A stretch of 64,000 bases of DNA, taken from the NCBI GenBank assembly GCA_913775525.1, contig CAJYLH010000030.1, forward strand, positions 1-64,000, in the 5' to 3' direction. The translations under genes were made by a program, and so were the position numbers. Positions 27,267 through 36,270 of the stretch are shown piece by piece. The first letter of the stretch is position 1. Every line of letters starts with the position of its first letter. Source of the stretch: an uncultured Chryseobacterium sp. (GTDB taxonomy: Bacteria > Bacteroidota > Bacteroidia > Flavobacteriales > Weeksellaceae). The notes beneath the pieces are model-generated. The model was not told the DNA's origin. It did not search any database and was given only the letters and a program-made list of their open reading frames with translations.

Positions 27267-29066
27267 TTATCTCTTCTTTCCTCTTTGCTGTTCAGCAGTT
27301 TTCTGTTGCTCTTGGGCCTTTTCCATCATCTCTCTCATCCTTCGCTGGAACTTGCCTTCCGTTTTAGGCTTCTCTTTATTGGCCTGAATCTGTGCATGAA
27401 TTTTCTTTTCATCAAGAATCCAGTATTTGATCACCAGGATAATCAGGATGTTAATCGCGTTGGATACAAAATAATACCATGAAAGACCTGAAGCGGAAGT
27501 ATTCAGGAAGAACAGGAATGTTACCGGGAAAATGTACATGAGCACTTTCATGTTCGGCATACCTTCCTGCTGAGGCTGCTGGATGTTACCGGACGTCATA
27601 ATCGTATAGATTAGAATCACAATAGTACAGGCAATAGCAAAAATACTCAGATGGTCTCCCAGGAACGGAACTTTAAACGGCAACTTAATCAGGTCATCAT
27701 AAGCCGTAAGATCTTTGGCAAACCAGAATCCTTTCCCTCTCAGATCAATAAAATTCGGGAAGAAACGGAAGAGTGCATAGAAGATCGGGATCTGCACCAG
27801 CGCCGGAAGACATCCTGCCATCTGATTCACGCCTGCCTTACGGTACACTTCCATAGTGGCCTGCTGCTTCTTCATCGGGTCTGCATCCTTCAGCTTAGCA
27901 TTTACCTCATCAATTTCCGGACGGATCACACGCATCATAGCACTTAGTTTATGCTGCTTGTACATGATTGGTGAAAGGATCAGCTTTACTAAAATGGTCA
28001 GAACAAAAATCGCCCATCCAGCAGTTAAGCCCCATGATGAGATAAAATTGTAGATCGGAATAAAGAATCCTCTGTTCATCCACCCGATGAAAGACCATCC
28101 TAATGGTAAAATCTCATCAAAGTTTTTATCATATGATTTCAGTAGAGGCAAATCAAGCGGCATGAAATACCAGGTAAAATCCTGGTTCAGCTCGCTGCCG
28201 GTCATCTGAACAAAACCTTCATAATTCAGTTTTTTCAGGTATTCGCCCTCTTCAATGTTTTCCTGGTTCCCTTTGCTTTGGGTAAATCCGTTTTTGGCTT
28301 CAATCACAGAAGCAAAGAATTGTTGCTTCACTCCGATCCAGTTCAGCGTTTCTTTTTCTTCATCCATCGTCGTCCTTCCGTCATAATCATAATCCTTATA
28401 ATTATTAAAAGCATATGAGAATTCTGAATGCGACTGTTCCTGGGCACGTCCTTTTTCAAGGTTCCTTACACTGTAATCCCAGATAAAATCTGCTTTATTG
28501 TCTGAAGTGATTTTAGCCAGCCCCTGAGTTCTTACTTTAAAATCAAGCGTATACTTTTCAAGCAGTGTATAGACAAACTGGATTACTGCACCATTGTAGT
28601 TGGCAGTCATCGTTAAGGCATTTCCAGTTACCGAAGGCGTAAAAACCAGGTCTTTGGTATTAATTACCTTTCCTGTTTTATCTTTGAACTGAAAACCGTA
28701 GTTGGAGTTATTTTTTGTAATCAGATACAGCGGAAGATCGGCATTATCTGTTTTATGATCATAGGCTTTGTACTTGGCCAGTTCCACTTTAGACACCTGC
28801 CCGCCCAAACTTGAAAATTCAATTTTCAGTTCATTATTACCAAGACTGGCAGTCTGGATCGCACCTGGCGTCACATTAGGGTTGATGTTACTGGCCTGAG
28901 TCGGTTTTACAGCATTTTTTACCTGCTCGGTTTTCTGTTGCTGAGCCTTTGCCTGTTCCTCCTTCGACTGCTTATTCTGAAAATAAAACATAAATCCGAA
29001 GAGTACGACACATAACACCGCAAAACTGATCATTTGACTTTTATCAAGTCCGTTGTTCTGTTGCAT
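27267..29066 (-). CDS. yidC: Membrane protein insertase YidC
   Basis: 599 residues from ATG at 29066 (MQQNNGLDKSQMISF), which leads straight into the first membrane segment; the longest open frame would add 54 residues rich in Lys and Arg. A large periplasmic domain (about 60-340) precedes the conserved five-segment core with GWAIFVLTILVKLILSPIMY and AGCLPALVQIPIFYALFRFF. The basic tail (KRRMREMMEKAQEQQ) is typical and binds the ribosome. It inserts proteins into the inner membrane with or without Sec. It lies downstream of pyrG, a common order in flavobacteria. Confidence 0.96.
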   Translation of the reverse strand: MQQNNGLDKSQMISFAVLCVVLFGFMFYFQNKQSKEEQAKAQQQKTEQVKNAVKPTQASNINPNVTPGAIQTASLGNNELKIEFSSLGGQVSKVELAKYKAYDHKTDNADLPLYLITKNNSNYGFQFKDKTGKVINTKDLVFTPSVTGNALTMTANYNGAVIQFVYTLLEKYTLDFKVRTQGLAKITSDNKADFIWDYSVRNLEKGRAQEQSHSEFSYAFNNYKDYDYDGRTTMDEEKETLNWIGVKQQFFASVIEAKNGFTQSKGNQENIEEGEYLKKLNYEGFVQMTGSELNQDFTWYFMPLDLPLLKSYDKNFDEILPLGWSFIGWMNRGFFIPIYNFISSWGLTAGWAIFVLTILVKLILSPIMYKQHKLSAMMRVIRPEIDEVNAKLKDADPMKKQQATMEVYRKAGVNQMAGCLPALVQIPIFYALFRFFPNFIDLRGKGFWFAKDLTAYDDLIKLPFKVPFLGDHLSIFAIACTIVILIYTIMTSGNIQQPQQEGMPNMKVLMYIFPVTFLFFLNTSASGLSWYYFVSNAINILIILVIKYWILDEKKIHAQIQANKEKPKTEGKFQRRMREMMEKAQEQQKTAEQQRGKKR

Positions 29067-29279
29067 TTTATTGTAATTAAAATTTTTAAATGTATTCCTT
29101 TTATTTAACCACTCATCACGACACTTAAAGATGTAAAGCTTTTCAGGTTCAATGTGTTCGTTTCTTTTGCGGTTGTAAACTTTCAATTTAAAATGTACAT
29201 CAAAAGACATACGATTTAGAGTCGACAAAAATACTGTTTTTTTATCAAAACTCTATGCTATAATGCATTACTATATAAT

Positions 29280-29312
29280 AAACTCAGGCTGACAATAATC
29301 AGTCTGAGTTTA
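29280..29312 (-). terminator. Possible terminator after pyrG
   Basis: aaactcaggctga pairs imperfectly with tcagtctgagttt in the gap between pyrG and yidC. There is no long T run, so it could instead be an attenuating hairpin ahead of yidC. Confidence 0.4.
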
Positions 29313-29337
29313 TGGTATGACGTATTGCAGTCTGCAA

Positions 29338-30951
29338 TTACTTTACTTCTTTTCCGCAGGCCTTGATGAAGGCTCTGAACAGAGGATGCGGCGTTGCCAC
29401 AGTGCTCTTGTATTCCGGATGATACTGTACCCCGATGTAGAAAGGGTGCTCCGACATTTCCAGCGCTTCCACCAGCCCGGTTTCAGGATTGCTTCCGGTT
29501 GCATGGAATCCGTTCATCTCAAATTCACCGATATAATCACTGTTGAATTCGTATCTGTGACGGTGTCTTTCCGTAATATTTTTGCTTCCGTAAACATCAT
29601 GCAGTGCGGAACTGTTTTTCAAAGCACATTTCCAGGCACCTAAACGCATGGTCCCACCTTTATCCACTACATTTTTCTGTTCTTCCATTAATGAAATCAC
29701 AGGATGTTCGGTAGATGTATCGAACTCCATAGAGTTAGCCTTGGAATATCCCAACACATTTCTGGCGAACTCAATCGTCATAATCTGCATTCCCAGACAG
29801 ATTCCCAACATTGGAACTTTATGTTCGCGGGCATACTGTGCTGTAAGCACTTTTCCTTCAATACCGCGGTCTCCGAATCCCGGTGCAATCAGGATCCCGT
29901 TAACCCCGGCTAATGTATTTTTAATATTTTCTTCAGTAATATCCCCGCTGTACACCCATCTGATCTTCACTTCGGTCTCCAGGTCAGCTCCGGCATGCTT
30001 GAATGCTTCTGCAATGGAAATATAAGAATCCTGAAGGGAAACATATTTTCCTACAAGGGCAATTTCAATTGATTTCTTAGGATTCTGGAATTTCTTCAGG
30101 AAGCTTTTCCAGTCTTTAAGGTCCGCCTCTTTATCGCTTTTCAGGTCCAGTTCTTTTAAAACCACATCATCAAAGTTCTGCTTCTGCAGGTACATCGGTA
30201 CTTCATAAATGGTTTCAAGGTCCTTGCATTCTATGACGTTATCCAGAGGAACATTACAGAACTGTGCCAGTTTGGCCCTCTGATCTTTCGGGATCTTATG
30301 CTCTGTTCTGCATACCAGGACATCGGCCATAATTCCGCTTTCCATCAGCTGGCGTACAGAGTGCTGGGAAGGTTTTGTCTTCAGCTCACCGCTTGAGGCC
30401 AGGTAAGGCAGCAGGGTAAGGTGGATCACCATGGAATTCTTTTCTCCCAGTTCCCATTTCAGCTGGCGTACCGTTTCAATATATGGCAGGGATTCAATAT
30501 CCCCTACCGTACCACCGATTTCGGTAATGATGATATCGTAGTTTTGTTTGGAAAGGATTTTAATCCTGCGCTTAATTTCGTTGGTGATATGAGGGATGAC
30601 CTGTACCGTTTTTCCCAGGAAGTCCCCTTTTCTTTCCTTTTCAATAACAGTCTGGTAAATTTTCCCTGTGGTAACGTTGTTGTTTTGAGAAGTAGGAGCG
30701 TCCAGATAACGCTCATAATGACCTAAATCCAGATCCGTTTCCGCACCATCTTCGGTTACATAGCATTCTCCGTGTTCATAAGGATTGAGGGTTCCCGGGT
30801 CGATATTGATATAAGGATCAAGCTTTTGAATCGTTACGTTGAAACCGCGTGATTTTAGCAGAAGCCCCAGAGAAGCAGAGACGATTCCTTTCCCCAAAGA
30901 TGAAGTTACACCTCCTGTCACAAAGATGTACTTTGTATTCTTTTTACTCAT
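29338..30951 (-). CDS. pyrG: CTP synthase
   Basis: 537 residues from ATG at 30951 (MSKKNTKYIFVTGGVTSSLGKG), the normal start; a longer frame begins at 31014. The N-terminal synthetase domain converts UTP to CTP with ATP, and carries the P-loop-like GVTSSLGKGI and the conserved IEYSP-region equivalent. The C-terminal class I glutaminase domain supplies ammonia, with the nucleophile Cys in MLGICLGMQ and the catalytic pair in GVQYHPEYKS. Usual length. It has a good promoter of its own. Confidence 0.97.
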   Translation of the reverse strand: MSKKNTKYIFVTGGVTSSLGKGIVSASLGLLLKSRGFNVTIQKLDPYINIDPGTLNPYEHGECYVTEDGAETDLDLGHYERYLDAPTSQNNNVTTGKIYQTVIEKERKGDFLGKTVQVIPHITNEIKRRIKILSKQNYDIIITEIGGTVGDIESLPYIETVRQLKWELGEKNSMVIHLTLLPYLASSGELKTKPSQHSVRQLMESGIMADVLVCRTEHKIPKDQRAKLAQFCNVPLDNVIECKDLETIYEVPMYLQKQNFDDVVLKELDLKSDKEADLKDWKSFLKKFQNPKKSIEIALVGKYVSLQDSYISIAEAFKHAGADLETEVKIRWVYSGDITEENIKNTLAGVNGILIAPGFGDRGIEGKVLTAQYAREHKVPMLGICLGMQIMTIEFARNVLGYSKANSMEFDTSTEHPVISLMEEQKNVVDKGGTMRLGAWKCALKNSSALHDVYGSKNITERHRHRYEFNSDYIGEFEMNGFHATGSNPETGLVEALEMSEHPFYIGVQYHPEYKSTVATPHPLFRAFIKACGKEVK

Positions 30952-30966
30952 TAGATTAGGTTTGTG

Positions 30967-30997
30967 CAAAGTTATGGGAAAAAGAAATACAAAGCAA
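30967..30997 (-). promoter_or_regulatory. Promoter of pyrG
   Basis: On the minus strand, TTG (plus 30995-30997), a 20-bp spacer and TAACTTTG (plus 30967-30974), a full match to the Bacteroidota consensus, 16 bp before the ATG. Confidence 0.65.
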
Positions 30998-31421
30998 TTT
31001 TTTAGATTTATCAATTTGAGAAATAGCAGACAATTTCTGAGATTTCAAGATTTTTTTATTTATATTTGATCTTACCGAAACGCAAAAAACCCAACAGAAA
31101 TAATGATTTCTGCATATACCTCAAGCCAAAGATTACAACAGCTGACCAGCCTTGTCTGGTATTTTAACAGAAAACAAATTAATGGCCCGTTTATTTACAG
31201 TCTGCGCTATTCTATCTGCTGAGTCCTGAAGCCTTTTGAAATTTTTATAAATATGCCCGCTTTAGCGCAGTAAGCAAAAATCATTTAACTGACATAAAAT
31301 CATTTCCAAGGTGATTGAAGAACAAAAAACAACTGTATTCCCTTCAAAGATAAAACGCATGGTAAAATCAGGATCAGGTATTTCCTGTTCGTTATTAAAT
31401 ATCGTGACGTTAAAAAAGAGA
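30998..31421. other. Gap between pyrG and the PAP2 gene
   Basis: Holds a plus-strand -7 element TATATTTG at 31061-31068 and, downstream of it, a 40-codon open frame at 31103-31225 of unknown worth. The promoter is 350 bp from the PAP2 start, so a long leader or a small gene is possible. Nothing else recognised. Confidence 0.35.
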
Positions 31422-32216
31422 ATGACTGAAAAGCAGTTGAAAATACGGCGGCAGGCATATGCATTAACACTCTGTACGGTTGTATTCATGGTGGTTTACA
31501 ATCTTTGTACGTGGTACGCTTCTTCTTTGGATCATGTACCATCATTTACCTTTGATTTCGAAAAATCAATTCCATTTGTGCCCTGGTCGATTATTCCTTA
31601 TATGGCAGGAGGGCTTTTTTTCTGCCTTGTATTCTTTTCATGTAAGGATAAACATCAACTAAAGATATTAACATGGAGGATGCTTTTTGTCATTGTTACG
31701 GCAGGAATATTTTTCATTATAACTCCTTTACGGTTTTCATTTCCCAAACCTGAAGTGCCCCATGCTATTTTAGGGATGCCTTTCTCGTTTTTAAAAACGT
31801 TTGATTCACCTTTTAACCAATCGCCGTCGCTGCACATCGCCTTTGCTTTTATATTCTGGTCGGTATTTAAAGACCTGTCCAAATGGCGGAATTTCTTAAT
31901 GATCTGGCTGATCCTTCTGGGAATTTCAACACTCACCACTTATCAGCATCATATGATTGATATTTTAACCGGAGCCATTCTTGCACATGTCAGCTTTATC
32001 ATCATTCCCTATTACAAAAATGATCCCGGACACCGGAACCTCCGCACCGCCAATGTTTATTTCCTGTCGGGTCTGATCGTTAGCTTGGTTGCGTTGTTGT
32101 GTAATGAATATGTTGGACCTGGAGGACTAATCCTTTTCTTACCCGCATTGGTGATGATGATTAGGGGTTATTATTATCAGGAAAAAAATAAATCAGGAAA
32201 CTCCGTAACATTATAA
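31422..32216 (+). CDS. PAP2-superfamily membrane phosphatase
   Basis: 264 residues from ATG at 31422 (MTEKQLKIRRQAYAL), chosen because the upstream 37 codons from 31311 look non-coding and the new start leads into the first membrane segment. About six membrane segments. The motifs SPSLHIAFAF and TTYQHHMIDILTG supply the catalytic histidines and aspartate of the PAP2 / inositol-phosphorylceramide-synthase-like group. It probably removes phosphate from a lipid or isoprenoid on the outer face of the inner membrane; the substrate is unknown. Confidence 0.88.
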   Translation: MTEKQLKIRRQAYALTLCTVVFMVVYNLCTWYASSLDHVPSFTFDFEKSIPFVPWSIIPYMAGGLFFCLVFFSCKDKHQLKILTWRMLFVIVTAGIFFIITPLRFSFPKPEVPHAILGMPFSFLKTFDSPFNQSPSLHIAFAFIFWSVFKDLSKWRNFLMIWLILLGISTLTTYQHHMIDILTGAILAHVSFIIIPYYKNDPGHRNLRTANVYFLSGLIVSLVALLCNEYVGPGGLILFLPALVMMIRGYYYQEKNKSGNSVTL

Positions 32217-32220
32217 AAAA

Positions 32221-32322
32221 AGAGGCTGTCTCAAAAGGTAAACTAATGCTCTGAGAATCTTCTAAACGACTAAATTTGTCAGACAGGAGTCCGAGAGAAG
32301 GGGTACTTTTGAGACAGCCTCT
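32221..32322. repeat. 102-bp element with 17-bp perfect terminal inverted repeats (MITE-like)
   Basis: agaggctgtctcaaaag (32221-32237) is exactly inverted at 32306-32322. The 68-bp interior has no open frame. The repeat sequence resembles ends of IS elements seen in Bacteroidota, as far as I recall. It sits between convergent genes and may also act as a terminator. No clear target-site duplication was found. Confidence 0.55.
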
Positions 32323-32350
32323 CTCCTAAACTAAATTGTTTTTATGAAAA

Positions 32351-32920
32351 CTATTGTCTGATTAATTCAAAATAAAGATTAACATCAACATCTTTAGCTA
32401 CTCCAGCTCCGGTAGGATCATATTTGATATTATAATCCAGACGGTTTACTTTAAATGCAGCCTGGAAACCCATCACCTCTTTTCCCTGCTGGTTTTTGGT
32501 GATCCCTCCGAATGTTACCGGAACACTTACTTCCTTCACAACATCTTTAATTTTCAGTTTCCCTTTCAATACGTAAGAATTATTTTTTCCTTTGTTAAGA
32601 GAAGTGGATTCAAAAGTCATCTGCGGATATTTTTCGGCATCAAAGAAATCAGCGCTTTTCAGATGCTTATCCCTCATGTCAACATTGGTGTTGATTGAAT
32701 TCACATCTACCATGAATGACATGGAAGCACCATCAAGGCTGTTTGCTTTAGTCGTAACCTTCCCGTCGAACTTATCAAATCTTCCCTGGACAAAGCTGAT
32801 GCCCATATGCTTGATATTGAAATTCACTGAAGAATGCATCGGGTCTACCTGCCATGCAGTCTGGGCAAAGCTTACCACGCTCAAAAATGCAAATACAAAA
32901 GTTAAAAATACTTTTTTCAT
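32351..32920 (-). CDS. Secreted YceI-family lipid-binding protein
   Basis: 189 residues with a signal peptide (MKKVFLTFVFAFLSVVSFAQ). The family start TAWQVDPMHSSVNFNIKHMG and the motif FDAEKYPQMTFES are clear. YceI proteins form a periplasmic lipocalin-like barrel that binds polyisoprenoids. The length is normal. A -7 element (minus strand, plus 32950-32957) lies 30 bp upstream. Confidence 0.95.
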   Translation of the reverse strand: MKKVFLTFVFAFLSVVSFAQTAWQVDPMHSSVNFNIKHMGISFVQGRFDKFDGKVTTKANSLDGASMSFMVDVNSINTNVDMRDKHLKSADFFDAEKYPQMTFESTSLNKGKNNSYVLKGKLKIKDVVKEVSVPVTFGGITKNQQGKEVMGFQAAFKVNRLDYNIKYDPTGAGVAKDVDVNLYFELIRQ

Positions 32921-32949
32921 TGTACTATTTTTTAAAATTAATTTTAAAG

Positions 32950-32957
32950 CAAAAGTA
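32950..32957 (-). promoter_or_regulatory. -7 element (TACTTTTG, minus strand) for the YceI gene
   Basis: The plus strand reads caaaagta. Full TAnnTTTG match. The candidate -33 TTG gives too short a spacer, so only the -7 is supported. Confidence 0.4.
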
Positions 32958-32979
32958 CCCCGGTTAATGCAACAGGCTG

Positions 32980-33007
32980 TTGATCTATGATATGATTTTT
33001 ACTTTTG
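32980..33007 (+). promoter_or_regulatory. Promoter of radA
   Basis: TTG (32980-32982), 17-bp spacer, TACTTTTG (33000-33007), a full match to the Bacteroidota consensus. The start codon is about 108 bp downstream. Confidence 0.6.
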
Positions 33008-33115
33008 TGGCATTTAAAGCGCAGTTGTACCATACAGACCGCCGTAAAGCAATAATGTCTGAAAATTAACTAAAATCCGGAACAGAAATTCAAAAAAAAT
33101 TTTGAACTTCGCAGT

Positions 33116-34465
33116 ATGGCAAAATTAAGAACAGCATATTTCTGTCAGAACTGCGGTGCACAGTACTCCCAGTGGATGGGACAGTGCAAAAGCTGCGGGC
33201 AATGGAATACTTTAGTGGAGGAAGTTATTGAAAAACCGTCTAACAGGAGCCTTCCTTCAGCCAGGTCTAAACAGCACGTCATCAACATCATAGAAGTAGA
33301 AACCAGCGAGGAACCCCGTATCAAAACCCCTTCCGAAGAGCTTAACAGGGTTCTTGGCGGAGGAATTGTCCTGGGATCGGTGACCCTCATCGGCGGTGAG
33401 CCGGGAATCGGAAAGTCTACCCTGCTCCTGCAGCTGGCCCTGAAGATGAAGAAAAAAATCTTTTATGTTTCCGGTGAAGAAAGCGCTTCACAGATTAAGA
33501 TGAGAGCCGACAGGTTAACTGAAATCCAGAACCCGAACTGTTTTCTGTTTACAGAAACCTCACTGGAGAAGATACTTCAGGAAGCGAAAAAACTGGATCC
33601 TGACTTTATCATCATTGATTCCATACAGACATTGCAGTCACAGTTGATCGAAAGCTCACCCGGCACCGTATCGCAGATCAGGGAGTGCTCCAATGAGATT
33701 ATTAAATATGCCAAAGAAAACAATACGCCGGTATTCCTGGTAGGACATATCACCAAAGACGGACAGATTGCAGGACCGAAAGTATTGGAACATATGGTAG
33801 ACGTTGTATTGAATTTCGATGGCGACCGTAACCATCTTTTCAGGTTGTTAAGGGCCAATAAAAACCGTTTCGGTTCTACTGCCGAGATCGGGATCTACGA
33901 AATGGTTTCCCAGGGACTGAAAGAAATCAAAAATCCTTCTGAGATCCTGATCACCAAAAAATCCGAGGAACTTTCCGGAAATTCGGTGGCTGTAACCCTG
34001 GAGGGAAACCGGCCGATGCTGCTCGAAATCCAGGCCTTGGTCAGTACTGCTGTCTATGGAACACCTCAAAGGAGCTCTACCGGCTTCGATTCAAAAAGGC
34101 TGAACATGCTTCTGGCTGTCCTGGAAAAAAGAGCAGGGTTCCAGCTGGGAGCCAAAGATGTCTTCCTGAATATTACCGGAGGGATAAAGACGGACGATCC
34201 GGCACTGGACCTGGCAGTTGTTGCCTCTATCCTGTCTTCCAATGAGGACATTGCAGTATCTGAGCATTACTGCTTCGCCGGAGAAATCGGACTGAGCGGG
34301 GAAATCCGTCCGATTGCACAGGCAGAACAGAGGATTACCGAAGCCGAAAAATTAGGATATGAGAAAATTTTCATTTCCAATCTCAATAAACTGCCAAAGA
34401 AGAAATTCGGGATTAAAATTGAGGAGGTGAGCAAAATCGAGGATTTTCATGAGCGGTTATTTTAG
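33116..34465 (+). CDS. radA: DNA repair protein RadA
   Basis: 449 residues, normal length. The N-terminal zinc finger uses C10, C13, C24 and C27. A RecA-like ATPase follows with Walker A GGEPGIGKS at about 93-101, then the RadA signature KNRFG in RANKNRFGSTAEIG, and a C-terminal Lon-protease-like domain (about 290-449, QLGAKDVFLNITGGIK) that lacks protease function in the family. It drives branch migration during recombination. Confidence 0.97.
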   Translation: MAKLRTAYFCQNCGAQYSQWMGQCKSCGQWNTLVEEVIEKPSNRSLPSARSKQHVINIIEVETSEEPRIKTPSEELNRVLGGGIVLGSVTLIGGEPGIGKSTLLLQLALKMKKKIFYVSGEESASQIKMRADRLTEIQNPNCFLFTETSLEKILQEAKKLDPDFIIIDSIQTLQSQLIESSPGTVSQIRECSNEIIKYAKENNTPVFLVGHITKDGQIAGPKVLEHMVDVVLNFDGDRNHLFRLLRANKNRFGSTAEIGIYEMVSQGLKEIKNPSEILITKKSEELSGNSVAVTLEGNRPMLLEIQALVSTAVYGTPQRSSTGFDSKRLNMLLAVLEKRAGFQLGAKDVFLNITGGIKTDDPALDLAVVASILSSNEDIAVSEHYCFAGEIGLSGEIRPIAQAEQRITEAEKLGYEKIFISNLNKLPKKKFGIKIEEVSKIEDFHERLF

Positions 34466-34575
34466 GGCTGTGGTGAATTTGCCTTACGGCTAACAGTGCA
34501 ATTTTAAACAGATATAATTAATCAATAGAATAAGATTGCTGCTCAGCATTTGGTTTAGAATGCATACCTTTAAGT

Positions 34576-35172
34576 ATGAATTATCTTGCGCATTCCTTCC
34601 TCACCTTCTCCAACGGGCAGATTGTCGGGCAATTCCTGGCGGATTTCATCCGGAACAAAGACCGGTTTTCCTTTCCGAAAGATATCCGGGATGGCATTAC
34701 GCTGCACAGGGAAATTGATAACTTTACCGATGCGCACCCGGTGATCCATGAAGCAAAAAAGATTTTCAGTCCGCTGGTTAGATTGTATGCAGGAGCTTTT
34801 GTAGATGTGAGCATGGATTATTTTATTGCTAATGACACCACGCTGCACAGCCCTAAAGAATGGAAAAAACATTCTCTGCATGTATATAAGGTGCTGAATG
34901 AACATTATCCATGGCTTCCGGAAAACTTCAGACGGATGTTAAGCAGGATGGAACAGGATGACTGGCTCTACCACTACCGTAATGACCAAGGCATCCAGTT
35001 CAGCATGCAGAATGTTTTAAACAAAGCCAAGTATTTGGATAAAGATATTCCGGTTTTTGAGCTGTTCCTGAAGCATAAAGCACTTTTGCAGCAATACTAC
35101 AATGACTTTTTCCCTGATCTTAGAGCTCATGCGGAAGGCGTTAATGCGTTGCTTCAATTGGAAAGCCACTGA
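34576..35172 (+). CDS. acpH: Acyl carrier protein phosphodiesterase family protein
   Basis: 198 residues. The start MNYLAHSFLTFSN and GQFLADFIRNKD, followed by GITLHREIDNFTDAHP, match the AcpH (HD-like) family, which removes the phosphopantetheine arm from acyl carrier protein. The conserved metal-binding residues H6, D23 and the HREID and D of FTDAHP are present. Activity is inferred from family membership. It converges with the DUF6702 gene with a 4-bp gap. Confidence 0.85.
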   Translation: MNYLAHSFLTFSNGQIVGQFLADFIRNKDRFSFPKDIRDGITLHREIDNFTDAHPVIHEAKKIFSPLVRLYAGAFVDVSMDYFIANDTTLHSPKEWKKHSLHVYKVLNEHYPWLPENFRRMLSRMEQDDWLYHYRNDQGIQFSMQNVLNKAKYLDKDIPVFELFLKHKALLQQYYNDFFPDLRAHAEGVNALLQLESH

Positions 35173-35176
35173 AACA

Positions 35177-35677
35177 TCAAAACTGCTGGTAAACATACCG
35201 GTTCGGATAGGTCAGTTTTTCACTTTTCCGCTGACCTCCTACGATCATATGCACGATATTGATCTGGTCATCAAATAAATTATACAGGAAACTTACCGCA
35301 GCCTCCACTTTCTTAGGATTGGCTACCGCTTCAGATTCCAGATAGATATTAACCGATTCATGGTCTTCTTCATAGCCTACGAAATTGACCTTTAGAAATT
35401 TGTTATTGGTTTTCAGTTTAAAGTATTCTGCGCTGTAATTTTTCAGGGCTTCATTCAGCCTGGCTTTATAAGCCGGATCGTTAAAATGGAGTGCATTACC
35501 GTATTTTTTGTTCAGCCCGTTCTCCAGGTCATCCAGGAAAAAACGTCCCGTTACCTCAAAAGTCCCTGACTTCTGATTGTAATTGATCTCTACAGAACCT
35601 ACATGGTAAGGATGCTTTCCGGCAGTGAACGAAAAAAGGAAAAACAGAAAAGAAAATAATACAAGGGCTTTTTTCAT
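35177..35677 (-). CDS. Secreted DUF6702-family protein
   Basis: 166 residues, signal peptide MKKALVLFSFLFFLFSFTAG, then KHPYHVGSVEINYN and RFFLDDLENGLNKKYG, which I recall as typical of DUF6702. In flavobacteria this gene often lies next to a HupE/UreJ-like gene and an M1 peptidase gene, as here. Its ATG overlaps the toxin stop by four bases (ATGA), so it is probably translated from the toxin-antitoxin transcript. No function is known. Confidence 0.8.
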   Translation of the reverse strand: MKKALVLFSFLFFLFSFTAGKHPYHVGSVEINYNQKSGTFEVTGRFFLDDLENGLNKKYGNALHFNDPAYKARLNEALKNYSAEYFKLKTNNKFLKVNFVGYEEDHESVNIYLESEAVANPKKVEAAVSFLYNLFDDQINIVHMIVGGQRKSEKLTYPNRYVYQQF

Positions 35678-35976
35678 GCTAGTAAATCAATAATTTTTTG
35701 CGGATCCTGCCTCATGTCAAAAAAGAGAAGGACTCTTATGGTATGGGGATTTTCCATTCTGAAAAACATCCGCACATGTTTTTTACCGATGAGTGCGGAA
35801 CGGATATCTTTGAAGTGTTTCTGATAAAGTTTGAATTTACCGTCTTTTAGTTTCCCCACTACCTTTTCCGCTTCATCAATAAACATATTGATCTGTTTCT
35901 CAGTCCAGGTTTCAGAGAGAAATTCAATAATGTTTTCATAGCTGATATTGGCTACTTCCGAGAATATAATTCGCAT
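35674..35976 (-). CDS. RelE/ParE-family toxin
   Basis: 100 residues, small and basic. It starts MRIIFSEVANISYENIIEFL and carries the beta-strand pattern of the fold: DIRSALIGKKHVRMFFRM and HTIRVLLFFDMRQDPQKI. Members cleave mRNA on ribosomes or inhibit gyrase; which applies here cannot be told. It overlaps the antitoxin upstream by 25 bp and DUF6702 downstream by 4 bp. Confidence 0.85.
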   Translation of the reverse strand: MRIIFSEVANISYENIIEFLSETWTEKQINMFIDEAEKVVGKLKDGKFKLYQKHFKDIRSALIGKKHVRMFFRMENPHTIRVLLFFDMRQDPQKIIDLLA

Positions 35977-36203
35977 GCTTTCTTTCTTGCATTTGAAAAA
36001 AACTCTTCTTCAGAAATCATGTCCTTTTCTTCCAGGCGGTCTGCATAATCAGCCAGCCGTTCAATAAACCATTTAGGTGTACCGTCTTCATAAAACTCTT
36101 CATCCTCCTGTACAGAAACAGATTTCACGCCCTTCAGTTTTTCCAGAAGCTCTTTGATGAATGGGAAATCTTCTGCATTTTCAAGTTCTATATTCACTGT
36201 CAT
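35952..36203 (-). CDS. Antitoxin partner of the RelE/ParE toxin
   Basis: 83 residues, acidic, with EDFPFIKELLEKLKGVKSVS and a C-terminal helical part (RLADYADRLEEKDMISEEEF). It precedes and overlaps the toxin by 25 bp, the usual order in type II systems. No DNA-binding motif is obvious. The identification rests mainly on position and size. Confidence 0.75.
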   Translation of the reverse strand: MTVNIELENAEDFPFIKELLEKLKGVKSVSVQEDEEFYEDGTPKWFIERLADYADRLEEKDMISEEEFFSNARKKACELYSRK

Positions 36204-36219
36204 GACGATGTATTTTCAA

Positions 36220-36227
36220 CAAAGTTA
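36220..36227 (-). promoter_or_regulatory. -7 element (TAACTTTG, minus strand) for the toxin-antitoxin transcript
   Basis: The plus strand reads caaagtta. Full consensus match 17 bp upstream of the antitoxin ATG. No good -33 TTG was found. Confidence 0.4.
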
Positions 36228-36270
36228 AAATAAATTTTGTATCATCGCATTTCCAAAAAATCATTTAACA

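Noticed and set aside
31103-31225. 40-codon open frame behind a -7 element
   Set aside because: No similarity recognised and no supporting conservation; mentioned only in the gap entry.
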